A stretch of 64,000 bases of DNA from G020348385 sp964410125. Lineage in GTDB: Bacteria > Acidobacteriota > Aminicenantia > Aminicenantales > Aminicenantaceae. Numbering within the stretch: the stretch's first letter is position 1; each line of letters begins with the position of its first letter. The notes beneath the pieces are model-generated. The model saw only the letters and a list, made by a program, of their open reading frames with translations, was not told where the DNA came from and searched no databases. Of the stretch, positions 25,085 to 32,394 are shown piece after piece. The DNA lies in contig CAYPGQ010000009.1 of assembly GCA_964410125.1 (NCBI GenBank), positions 1 through 64,000 on the forward strand, in the 5' to 3' direction. Made by a program: the position numbers and the translations under genes.

Positions 25085-26029
25085 CTACGGCAAGAGATTG
25101 AAATGCGAGATAAGATGGAAGGCTGAGAATTTTGTTTTGCCCATTGCGATATCGAGCAAAGCTTTGCTGGGATAGTTCATCTCCATGTAAACTTTTTTCC
25201 CTTTCGTTGCAATCACGATATCTTGAGGGATCTTAAATTTTGTCTTCATTTCTTCCAGCTGCATGTTTGCTAAAGAAATCAGGCCTCTCAAGACGTTTTC
25301 CATATTTTGGGCATCTTCCAAGGTTTTGACCGTAAAATTCAGGCGGATGTTGAAATTTTCTTTAATTTCTGCAAGTGAGAACATAGCCGATTCTGTCTTT
25401 TTGATGATAAAAACTTTGGATTTACCCTCTGCCAGAGAAGAAATGTCTTTCGCCAACGCAGCTAAAAAGGCATTGGAAGGAATCTCTTTAATATACTCAT
25501 TCATCGGGGAACTGGCGATATTCGCTTTTTTCCCGGCGATGACATCCAACGTCAACTTGATCGCATCCTGGTTGGGCCCAATCAAAGCGAGGTTATCACC
25601 AGCGAAGGCCCCGTATTCATCCCCACCCCAGTTGTGGATGATGAATTGGCCATGCGGGATTTCTTTGTGGGATTCTTCTGCCCCTAGAAGGCCGAGAAGA
25701 TGATCGCGGTCAAAATTCCCCTGGAGGCAGGCCACTATGTTCTCTTCTCCCTTTCCAAACCCGAACACGGTGATGCCGTGGATATCCTCTTTAAGGTTGA
25801 TTCTGTATTTCTTGAGGAAGTTCTCATTCTTTTTCCCCAATCCCACAACGTCTTCCTCGTTGAGCAAATGATTCCCGATTTGGGTGGCAGCAAATTTCTC
25901 CAAATCGAAGTGAATCACCCAGCTTGCCTCGGCGGGGATGATCGATTTTTGTAGGTTGGTCGCCAAAAGTTCGCAACAAAAGAACATGGCGAAAATGACA
26001 GTTACCATAATGATGACAGCTTTTTTCAT
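25085..26029 (-). CDS. Hypothetical exported protein
   Basis: A 314-residue protein with N-terminal signal (KKAVIIMVTVIFAMFFCCEL). The rest is soluble alpha/beta with repeated 'EASWVIHFDLEKFAAT', 'NIVACLQGNFDRDHLLGLL' and 'GDNLALIGPNQDAIKLTLDV' patterns. This layout (a self-evaluating 'FDLEKF... ALIGP...' series) resembles unclassified exported proteins of Planctomycetes and Acidobacteria, but I cannot assign a family. AGGAGTAAAAA precedes the ATG. The last residues lie just before MITE copy C. Confidence 0.6.
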   Translation of the reverse strand: MKKAVIIMVTVIFAMFFCCELLATNLQKSIIPAEASWVIHFDLEKFAATQIGNHLLNEEDVVGLGKKNENFLKKYRINLKEDIHGITVFGFGKGEENIVACLQGNFDRDHLLGLLGAEESHKEIPHGQFIIHNWGGDEYGAFAGDNLALIGPNQDAIKLTLDVIAGKKANIASSPMNEYIKEIPSNAFLAALAKDISSLAEGKSKVFIIKKTESAMFSLAEIKENFNIRLNFTVKTLEDAQNMENVLRGLISLANMQLEEMKTKFKIPQDIVIATKGKKVYMEMNYPSKALLDIAMGKTKFSAFHLISHFNLLP

Positions 26030-26101
26030 TTTTTACTCCTTTTCTGCCTGAATTTGTCTGTTCACCTTTTTATACGCTGTAACAGGGATAACGTTACATA
26101 C

Positions 26102-26361
26102 ATGCTAGGAGCCCATTATGCTCCTTGCCCCAGGAACAGACAGGTCTGGAAATTTGTGGTCATCAAAAACCGGGAAATTTTGGATCAGATAAAAGAGGAA
26201 TGCATAAAAAGAATTCTATTCCAGAGGATGTGACAAAAAAAATACTCAATATCCCCGACAACTACAAAAGGGTTTGCATAACCCCGATCGGCATCCCGTA
26301 TGAGTGGCCGGAAACGCTTCCTAAAAAGGATCTCAAAGAGGCAATCGTTTACGATAAGTTT
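26102..26361 (+). pseudogene. Nitroreductase pseudogene with internal deletion and frameshift
   Basis: Frame 1 from 26102 reads GAHYAPCPRNRQVWKFVVIK and continues to KEECIKR: the N-terminal FMN-binding block of nitroreductases (usually GxYAPSxxNxQPWxFxV). About position 26200 the similarity moves to another frame: IPEDVTKKILNIPDNYKRV, then CITPIGIPYEWPETLPKKD and EAIVYDKF, the usual nitroreductase C-terminus. Roughly 80 residues of the middle are missing and the two pieces are out of frame. The remnant runs up to the convergent repair gene. Confidence 0.65.
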
Positions 26362-26375
26362 CAGGGATCGCTGAT

Positions 26376-27455
26376 TTACTTTTTGAGCTCGAAAAGAGCT
26401 TTGGCTTTTTCTTCCCCGTTCACGATGATAGAAATCTGGTGAGTTCCCGGATAGTGCCTCCTGGTTGTCTGCTCCTGGAATGACTGTTTTTTGGATATGG
26501 AATAGTTTCCCGAATCATAGTTTTTTTCGGTGATTTTGAACACTTTTTTGGATGACTTGCCTTTGGCTTTGACGAAATAGACAGCATACTCCAGACGCAC
26601 TTTGCTCTTTTTCTCGACAGTAATGTCAAAGGAAGAGGTCAAAACATCTCCGATGCGCAAGGCTTTTTTATCGAGCTTCAAATTTCCCACACTGATCAAG
26701 GAAGGATCGCTGTACCCAAAAATCGCGAGAGCTCTTTTGTTTCCTGCCTTGAGCATTGTGCGGCAGGCATGTTTCACGATTTTATCAGTATTTTCTGACT
26801 GCCCGTGCCATTTCTCGCAGATTCCCAACGCCAATTCGGGGTTGTCTTTGGAGATGTCGTTCAAGTTGTTGGCCACGCTTCGTCTTACATCTTCCGAGGT
26901 GTCGTATTTCAGTTTTTCCAAGATGGGCAAAATGAGGCTCGGGTCTTTTTTGAATTTGGGCAGCGCCATTGCCCAAGGGAGCCTCGGACGGCATCCCTCA
27001 CTGGCCAAGCGCCGGACCTTTGGATTTTTATCATCGGCCCAATCCAACATGTAGGCCATGCCTTTTTCAGGTTCTTTGGCGAGGAAAGGTCGGATGGCCA
27101 GCTCGGATGAGTAGTATTTTGTGAAGTGCTTTAGGGCAGGCAAAGAAAGATCCCAATAATCCATTCCGTAAGTGGCCACAATGTTGGGAAGGGCCATCGC
27201 TTCGAAACCCTTGACATCTGGAGCTGCTTTTATAAGGATATCCAGAGCTTTTTTATAAGGCTTAGGCAGTGTGTCAAACAAACACTTTGTCGTGTGCCTC
27301 ATCTTGTCCAGTAGTTCTTTTGCTTCGAAAGATTCATCGAACATGAGTCTGAGGAATCGTGGTTTGTCGAATGAAGGGTAGTGTTGTTCGATGGCATCCG
27401 CAAATTTATTGATCGAATCCAGAGTGAAAAACATGTCTTTAAGCCGTTCAGCCAT
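26376..27455 (-). CDS. DNA alkylation repair protein, AlkC/AlkD-like with C-terminal Ig-like domain
   Basis: A 359-residue protein. Residues ~1-240 are HEAT-like helical repeats (SFEAKELLDKMRHTT, GMDYWDLSLPALKHFTKYYS, and the hallmark DDKNPKVRRLASEGCRPRLP). VRRSVANNLNDISKDNPE matches AlkC/AlkD DNA glycosylases that remove alkylated bases without flipping. Residues ~255-359 are a beta-rich domain (KKSKVRLEYAVYFVKAKG, GTHQISIIVNGEEKAKALF) like the Ig-like domain of some AlkC variants. GGAGGAAACTGCA precedes the ATG. Divergent from the signalling operon. Confidence 0.82.
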   Translation of the reverse strand: MAERLKDMFFTLDSINKFADAIEQHYPSFDKPRFLRLMFDESFEAKELLDKMRHTTKCLFDTLPKPYKKALDILIKAAPDVKGFEAMALPNIVATYGMDYWDLSLPALKHFTKYYSSELAIRPFLAKEPEKGMAYMLDWADDKNPKVRRLASEGCRPRLPWAMALPKFKKDPSLILPILEKLKYDTSEDVRRSVANNLNDISKDNPELALGICEKWHGQSENTDKIVKHACRTMLKAGNKRALAIFGYSDPSLISVGNLKLDKKALRIGDVLTSSFDITVEKKSKVRLEYAVYFVKAKGKSSKKVFKITEKNYDSGNYSISKKQSFQEQTTRRHYPGTHQISIIVNGEEKAKALFELKK

Positions 27456-27732
27456 TGCAGTTTCCTCCCCAAATATATTAAGTTATTATGGACGCGACTT
27501 CAAATTCAAAAGGGGATTAAAAGGGGAAGGTTCTATTTTTCATGTTTTTGAAAAATAGAACCGTCCCCTTTTTTTATTGAAATGACACTCAATTTCGTTT
27601 AAAATATAATTTACTAAATTTCTGAGGTTTTTTGATAAAATAGGCAGCCTTCATCAAGGCAAAAAACAAACAATACTTTTATTTAAATCGAAAGCATTAA
27701 TAATAGTTTTTTTTATAACGGAGCAGGGAATA
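27456..27732. other. Divergent intergenic region, AT-rich, with one large hairpin
   Basis: 277 bases between the AlkC-like start and the signalling operon. Apart from the hairpin at 27519-27572 I see only AT-rich sequence that must hold both promoters; I could not place -35/-10 boxes with confidence. Confidence 0.6.
27519..27572. repeat. Long perfect hairpin, REP-like
   Basis: Left arm AAAAGGGGA-a-GGTTCTATTTTTCA, right arm TGAAAAATAGAACC-g-TCCCCTTTT, loop TGTTTT: 23 of 24 positions pair. AAAAGGGGA is also repeated directly at 27509-27517. The right arm runs into Ts, but the hairpin lies between divergent genes and follows no stop codon, so it is not a normal terminator. It resembles dispersed REP-type elements. 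Confidence 0.7.
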
Positions 27733-28413
27733 ATGGAAAAAAAGATAAAACCTTTCATTCAAGTGTATTGTCCTGAATGCCAGGAGATGATAAGTCCAGG
27801 AGAATGGACGGCCTGTCCGTATTTCGAGGGTGCAAAGCTGGATGTCAATGACACCGAAGATGCGATGAAACAAATTTTTCGCTGTCATGTCCAGTGCGAT
27901 TGCAAGATTGAATACTCCTATTACGAGGGAGACAAATTAGTCTCCAAAGTCGAAGACGCGATCGAGGATCCCGAGAGTTTGCGGCGAATCTTGTCCTTGG
28001 TAACGAAAAAAAAGGATAAAGAAAAAGAAAGGAAATCGAAAAAAATCCTTCTAGTAGATGATGATAGAGATTTCTTGGAAATGCACACGGCTGTGCTGGA
28101 GCATAGGGGATATGAGGTGATTACAGCCCAGAGCTCCAATGAATGCATGGCAAAGTTGGATGAGACAAAGCCAGACATCGTTATTCTCGACGTCATGATG
28201 GAACAGTTCGATTCCGGCTTCAAAGCCAGCGAGAAGATCAAACAGAAACACAAAAACCTTCCAGTCATGCTTTTAACATCGATCGGAGCACAAACAAACT
28301 TGGATTTTTCATCAAACGATGATGTTCTGAAAGTTAGCGGGGCGGATGCCCTTCTGGATAAACCAGTGAGCCCCAAAGTCTTGATCGATGAGATCGAGCG
28401 GCTGACAAGCTAG
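27733..28413 (+). CDS. Response regulator with N-terminal Cys-cluster domain
   Basis: A 226-residue protein. Residues 1-60 hold six cysteines (C13, C16, C28, C51, C55, C57; CPEC ... CHVQCDC), a likely zinc or Fe-S site. A charged linker of Lys/Glu precedes the receiver (~100-226): acidic pocket ILLVDDDRDFLEM, phospho-acceptor Asp in VILDVMM, Thr/Ser in LLTSIG, and Lys in LDKPVSP. There is no DNA-binding output domain, so it must act by protein contact or as a phosphorelay step. First gene of the 27.7-34.7 kb operon; the next gene follows after 24 bases. Confidence 0.82.
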   Translation: MEKKIKPFIQVYCPECQEMISPGEWTACPYFEGAKLDVNDTEDAMKQIFRCHVQCDCKIEYSYYEGDKLVSKVEDAIEDPESLRRILSLVTKKKDKEKERKSKKILLVDDDRDFLEMHTAVLEHRGYEVITAQSSNECMAKLDETKPDIVILDVMMEQFDSGFKASEKIKQKHKNLPVMLLTSIGAQTNLDFSSNDDVLKVSGADALLDKPVSPKVLIDEIERLTS

Positions 28414-28437
28414 AAGGCTGATAATCCACCAAGTTCC

Positions 28438-30528
28438 ATGGAATTTTTAAAAATTTCGAGGCAGAAGTGCCGGTTGTGCGGCCGGTGTGTGAGGGACTGC
28501 CCCACCAATGCCTTGATGATCGAGCAAGGGAAGGTGGTTCGGATCGAGAATCGGTGCATTCTGTGCGGATCCTGTTACAAGTACTGTCCGCATGGGGCTG
28601 TCCAAATACAAACGGGCGTGAATGAAGTCTTGGACGGCCTGGACGCGGGGGAAAAAATCATCGCGTGCCTCGATCCCACATTCCCGGCCGTTCTGGATGT
28701 TGGAACACCTGGCCAGTTGGTGACGGCTCTGAAAAAATTGGGATTTCAGGAAGTTTGGGAATCTGCTCTTGGGGGAGATCTGATCAGCCGCGAGTATCGA
28801 AAATGGCTTTGGGGAAACTCCAAGAATTCTTATATCTCTTCATTCTGTCCTTCGGTCGTACTCTACGTCGAAAAATTTGCACCGCAGTTGGTCGATCAGC
28901 TCGCGCCTGTGGTTTCGCCGATGGTGGCAACCGGAAAAGCCATTAAGAAGCTCCTGGGAGAGGAGACCAAAGTGGTATTTATCGGTTCCTGTATCTCCCG
29001 GATTTACGAGAGCCGGATCCCCCATCTAGAGGGGATCGTTGATTGTGTTCTGACCTACCACGACATAAAAGATATTCTTGATGATAAGGGCATAGATCGT
29101 GAGGTACAGGAAGAATCACAATTTGATGGACCGAAACCGGGTCTGGGCAGAGTGCTCAGTGTCTCTGGTGGAATGTCCAAATGCATTGGGTTTGAACAGG
29201 ACCTGGTGAATTTGAATAATGTGATCACGGCGGGTCCAAAGAGTGCTATACGGGCCATCCAGCAGCTGCAGGATGGGGCCATCCGACCCAAGTTTCTCGA
29301 TGTGCTTTTCTGTCAGGGATGCATCGATGGGCCTATCGTGGACAAGAACATATCGGGGCCGAGCCGAAAGCAGATCGTTGTGGATTTTTTTGAGTCCCAA
29401 AGCGAGGAGATTTGGGAAGGGGATAAAGACGTTACTTCGAAACTGTTGCCTATGGACCTTGGACGCAGCTTTTCTGTTCAGGATATATCTCTGCCAGAGC
29501 CGAAGGAAAAAGAGATTCAGGCCGTTTTGGCCGAATTGGGCAAAACCTATCCCAACCGGAATCTGGACTGTGGAGCATGTGGTTTCAACACCTGCCGCGA
29601 GAAGGCTATCGCCGTCGTGCAGGGTCTGGCCGAGAAAGAAATGTGCATGCACTATCTTCTCACCCAATCGAGGCGCTTGTATTCCCGTCTGGAAAAGTCT
29701 CATCAGGAACTCAAGATTTCCCATGAAGAATTGGAACAGGCTCAGAGACAGCTCATTCAGTCCGAAAAATTGGCCTCTCTCGGTCAGTTGGCAGCCGGCG
29801 TGGCCCATGAATTGAACAATCCTCTGGGAACGATCACCCTTTTCGGCAGTATGCTCAAAAAAGATTTGGCTCACAATGAGAAGTGGGATAAAGACATCAG
29901 CCTTATCATCCTGGAAGCGGAACGGGCCGCCAAAATTGTCAAGGACCTGTTGAGTTTTTCACGGCAAACCAAGCTGAAACCAGGGCTTGTGAATATTGAC
30001 AGCATTATCGAAGAGGCGGTCTCTCTTCTCGCCAAGCGATCCCTATTTCGTAACATTCAGGTGAAACAGGAACTGGATGTCTCTGCCCCGACCACGTTTG
30101 CCGATCCTGATCTGCTCAAGCAGGTCTTTTTCAACATCATTCTGAACGGGGCTCAAGCCATGGAAGGAAGTGGAGAACTCACGATACGAAGTCATGCTAT
30201 CAACAGGGATAAAAGGATCCAAATCCAGATCGAAGATACGGGAAAAGGAATTGCAGAGGACCATCTTTCCCGTCTTTTCGATCCTTTTTTCACGACAAAG
30301 GAAAAGGGAACTGGGCTTGGGCTAGCCTTGGTTTACGGGATTGTGTCCAAACACAAGGGGACGATCGATGTGAAAAGCGAGCTGGGAAAAGGAACAACGT
30401 TTTATATAGACCTGCCTGTTTTGGATCAGTCGGAATGGAAAAAGGGAGAATTGAAGCTCGTGGATATGAAAAAAGTGCAAAGAGGAGGGGAAGATGCCTC
30501 AAAAGGGAAAGATCTTATTGGTGGATGA
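28438..30528 (+). CDS. [FeFe]-hydrogenase-like sensor histidine kinase
   Basis: A 696-residue cytoplasmic protein. Residues 11-50: two 4Fe-4S ferredoxin clusters (C11/14/17/21, C40/43/46/50). Residues ~70-320: the Fe-only hydrogenase large-subunit domain, with key cysteines C137 (SSFCPSV), C185 (GSCISRIYE), C292 and C295 (FCQGC). Compared with catalytic enzymes the first Cys of TSCCP is Phe and the last motif is C-x2-C, so catalysis is doubtful. Residues ~378-403: a further four-Cys Fe-S domain (CGACGFNTC, C403). Then coiled coil, HisKA (AAGVAHELNNPLGTI, His457) and HATPase (NIILNGAQAM, EDTGKGI, GTGLGLALV). Likely a hydrogen or redox sensor. It overlaps the next gene by 35 bases. Confidence 0.85.
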   Translation: MEFLKISRQKCRLCGRCVRDCPTNALMIEQGKVVRIENRCILCGSCYKYCPHGAVQIQTGVNEVLDGLDAGEKIIACLDPTFPAVLDVGTPGQLVTALKKLGFQEVWESALGGDLISREYRKWLWGNSKNSYISSFCPSVVLYVEKFAPQLVDQLAPVVSPMVATGKAIKKLLGEETKVVFIGSCISRIYESRIPHLEGIVDCVLTYHDIKDILDDKGIDREVQEESQFDGPKPGLGRVLSVSGGMSKCIGFEQDLVNLNNVITAGPKSAIRAIQQLQDGAIRPKFLDVLFCQGCIDGPIVDKNISGPSRKQIVVDFFESQSEEIWEGDKDVTSKLLPMDLGRSFSVQDISLPEPKEKEIQAVLAELGKTYPNRNLDCGACGFNTCREKAIAVVQGLAEKEMCMHYLLTQSRRLYSRLEKSHQELKISHEELEQAQRQLIQSEKLASLGQLAAGVAHELNNPLGTITLFGSMLKKDLAHNEKWDKDISLIILEAERAAKIVKDLLSFSRQTKLKPGLVNIDSIIEEAVSLLAKRSLFRNIQVKQELDVSAPTTFADPDLLKQVFFNIILNGAQAMEGSGELTIRSHAINRDKRIQIQIEDTGKGIAEDHLSRLFDPFFTTKEKGTGLGLALVYGIVSKHKGTIDVKSELGKGTTFYIDLPVLDQSEWKKGELKLVDMKKVQRGGEDASKGKDLIGG

Positions 30529-30895
30529 TGACCTGGATTTTCTCGAAATGCATAAGGCTGTGCTGGTTAATCATGGTTATGAAGTGAAAACAGCTCCCAG
30601 TGCTCAAGAGGGATTGGAAAAAGTGAGAACAGAAATGCCAGACCTGATCGTCCTGGATTTGATGATGGAGAAACACGACGCTGGATTTTCCTTTTCCAGA
30701 CAAATCAAAAGCGATCCCCTATTCAAAAAAATCCCTATCCTGATGGTGACTGCCGTGGCCGATGTTACAGGCTTCAAGTTTTCATTGGAAAAGGATGGAT
30801 ACTGGATGAAAACGGATGAGTTTCTCGATAAACCTGTGGAACCATCGGTTCTCATCGAAAAAGTCGAAAAATTACTCGGAAAAAAAGAGGAGTAA
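30494..30895 (+). CDS. Single-domain response regulator
   Basis: 133 residues, starting inside the kinase gene with AAGAGGAGGGG upstream of ATG. A complete receiver and nothing else: ILLVDDDLDFLEMHKAVL, phospho-acceptor in IVLDLMMEKHD, Thr in LMVTAVAD, Lys in FLDKPVEPS. It is similar in wording to the receiver of the 27733 protein (DFLEMH and MME...GF), suggesting duplication within the operon. Probably the immediate phosphate acceptor of the adjacent kinase and a shuttle to the next hybrid kinase. Confidence 0.88.
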   Translation: MPQKGKILLVDDDLDFLEMHKAVLVNHGYEVKTAPSAQEGLEKVRTEMPDLIVLDLMMEKHDAGFSFSRQIKSDPLFKKIPILMVTAVADVTGFKFSLEKDGYWMKTDEFLDKPVEPSVLIEKVEKLLGKKEE

Positions 30896-30896
30896 A

Positions 30897-32384
30897 TTGA
30901 GCACCAAAGCGAATATCCTGGTTGTGGATGATGAAATGGGAATCCGGGAGGGCTGCAAGCGAGCCCTTTCCGAAGAAGGTTATGCCGTGGATGATGCGGA
31001 GGATGGCCAGGCCGGACTCCAGAAAGTCACACAGAATGACTACGACTTAGTCCTGGTCGATCTGATGATGCCGGGTATAGGGGGCATGGACCTCATCAAG
31101 AAAATTCACCACATGGACCCTGAGATCATCACAGTGGTGATCACAGGGAATGCGACGATCGAAACAGCAGTCGAGGCCACAAAACTTGGCGCGTACGATT
31201 ATCTTCCCAAACCCTTTTCCCCCGAGGCGCTGGCCGCGGTCGTCAAGCGCGGGCTGGAAAAGAGAATTCTCAGCCTCGAAGCGAAAAAACTCTACGCTGA
31301 GAGGACACAAAAGATGCTGGAACTGGTGAATGAAAGGAGCCGGCTGCGGACCATTGTCGGCTGCATGGCCGATGGTGTTTTGGTGGCCAATCTGGAAGGC
31401 CGGCTTGTGCTCTGGAATGCATCCAGTGTCAAGATGCTTAAATCTAAGGGTTTTGATATAGCCGGAGAGCCCCTCGAATACTATATTTCTAATGAACCTC
31501 TTATCGCCGGCATCAAAGAAGTTCTTAATTCTGAGGATAAAGATTTTTCGATGATAAGCCGGGAAGTTCCCGTCCAGGACGAAAAAGTGATCTTGATGGC
31601 TAATATAGCGCCAGTCAGGGACGAAGGCGAAAAGATCCTTGGAGCGGTGACGGTTCTCAGGGATATCACAACACTCAAAGAGATCAATAAGATCAAGTCG
31701 CAGTTTGTCTCGATGGTCGCTCATGAGCTCAGGGCTCCGCTGGCTGCGATCAAGGGTTGGCTGGAAGTAATCCTTTCTGGCGAAGCCGGCGGGGATGCGG
31801 AACAGAATAAGCAATGGCTCCAGCGGGCCATGGATCGTTCAGACTCTTTGCTGGCGCTGGTCAATGACCTTCTCGTGATCAACCGGATGGAGGCTGGAAA
31901 GATTGCCCAAAAAATGGAGCCTGTCCTGATAAACGACGTTATAAAAAAAATAGTCGATTTTTTAAAACCTGAGGCCGAAAAACGAAAAGTGACCTTAACC
32001 ATTGAATTACCTGAAGACCTTCCTTCTATCCAAGCTGATCTCAGAGATATGGAAAAGCTTTTCACCAACCTGGTCAGCAATGCGATCAAATTCAACAGGA
32101 AGAATGGGTCTGTCACCATAAAAGGGGAGGTCGAGGGGAGTTCTATCCATCTTAGTGTAAAGGACACCGGCATCGGGATTTTAGCCGATCACCTATCCCA
32201 TATCTTCGATGATTTTTACCGTGCCGATGATGAAAAAATAAAAAAGATATCCGGCACCGGGCTCGGTTTGACCATCGCCAAAAAGATTGTCAACTCCTAT
32301 TTTGGGCACATCGAGGTGGCAAGCGAACCAGATAAAGGAAGCATCTTTTCTATATTTCTTCCCCTTGAGCATCGCAAAGATTAA
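30897..32384 (+). CDS. Receiver-PAS-histidine kinase hybrid
   Basis: About 495 residues. The start is TTG at 30897, with AGAGGAG five bases upstream; the longer ATG frame from 30816 lies inside the previous gene. Receiver (~1-120): NILVVDDEMGIREG, LVLVDLMMPGIGG, VVITGNAT, YLPKPFSPE. PAS (~155-265): IVGCMADGVLVANLEGRLVL. HisKA: KSQFVSMVAHELRAPLAAIK. HATPase: LVSNAIKFN, VKDTGIGI, GTGLGLTIAKKIV. No transmembrane segment, hence a cytoplasmic sensor. It starts two bases after the upstream stop. Confidence 0.88.
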   Translation: MSTKANILVVDDEMGIREGCKRALSEEGYAVDDAEDGQAGLQKVTQNDYDLVLVDLMMPGIGGMDLIKKIHHMDPEIITVVITGNATIETAVEATKLGAYDYLPKPFSPEALAAVVKRGLEKRILSLEAKKLYAERTQKMLELVNERSRLRTIVGCMADGVLVANLEGRLVLWNASSVKMLKSKGFDIAGEPLEYYISNEPLIAGIKEVLNSEDKDFSMISREVPVQDEKVILMANIAPVRDEGEKILGAVTVLRDITTLKEINKIKSQFVSMVAHELRAPLAAIKGWLEVILSGEAGGDAEQNKQWLQRAMDRSDSLLALVNDLLVINRMEAGKIAQKMEPVLINDVIKKIVDFLKPEAEKRKVTLTIELPEDLPSIQADLRDMEKLFTNLVSNAIKFNRKNGSVTIKGEVEGSSIHLSVKDTGIGILADHLSHIFDDFYRADDEKIKKISGTGLGLTIAKKIVNSYFGHIEVASEPDKGSIFSIFLPLEHRKD

Positions 32385-32394
32385 GAGGCAAAAA

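Noticed and set aside
29116..29874. A 252-codon minus-strand frame inside the hydrogenase-like kinase gene
   Set aside because: It is a shadow of the real plus-strand gene, whose cysteine and kinase motifs are in order.
28438..30528. Active [FeFe] hydrogenase
   Set aside because: H-cluster motifs are altered and the domain is fused to a histidine kinase; sensing is more likely.
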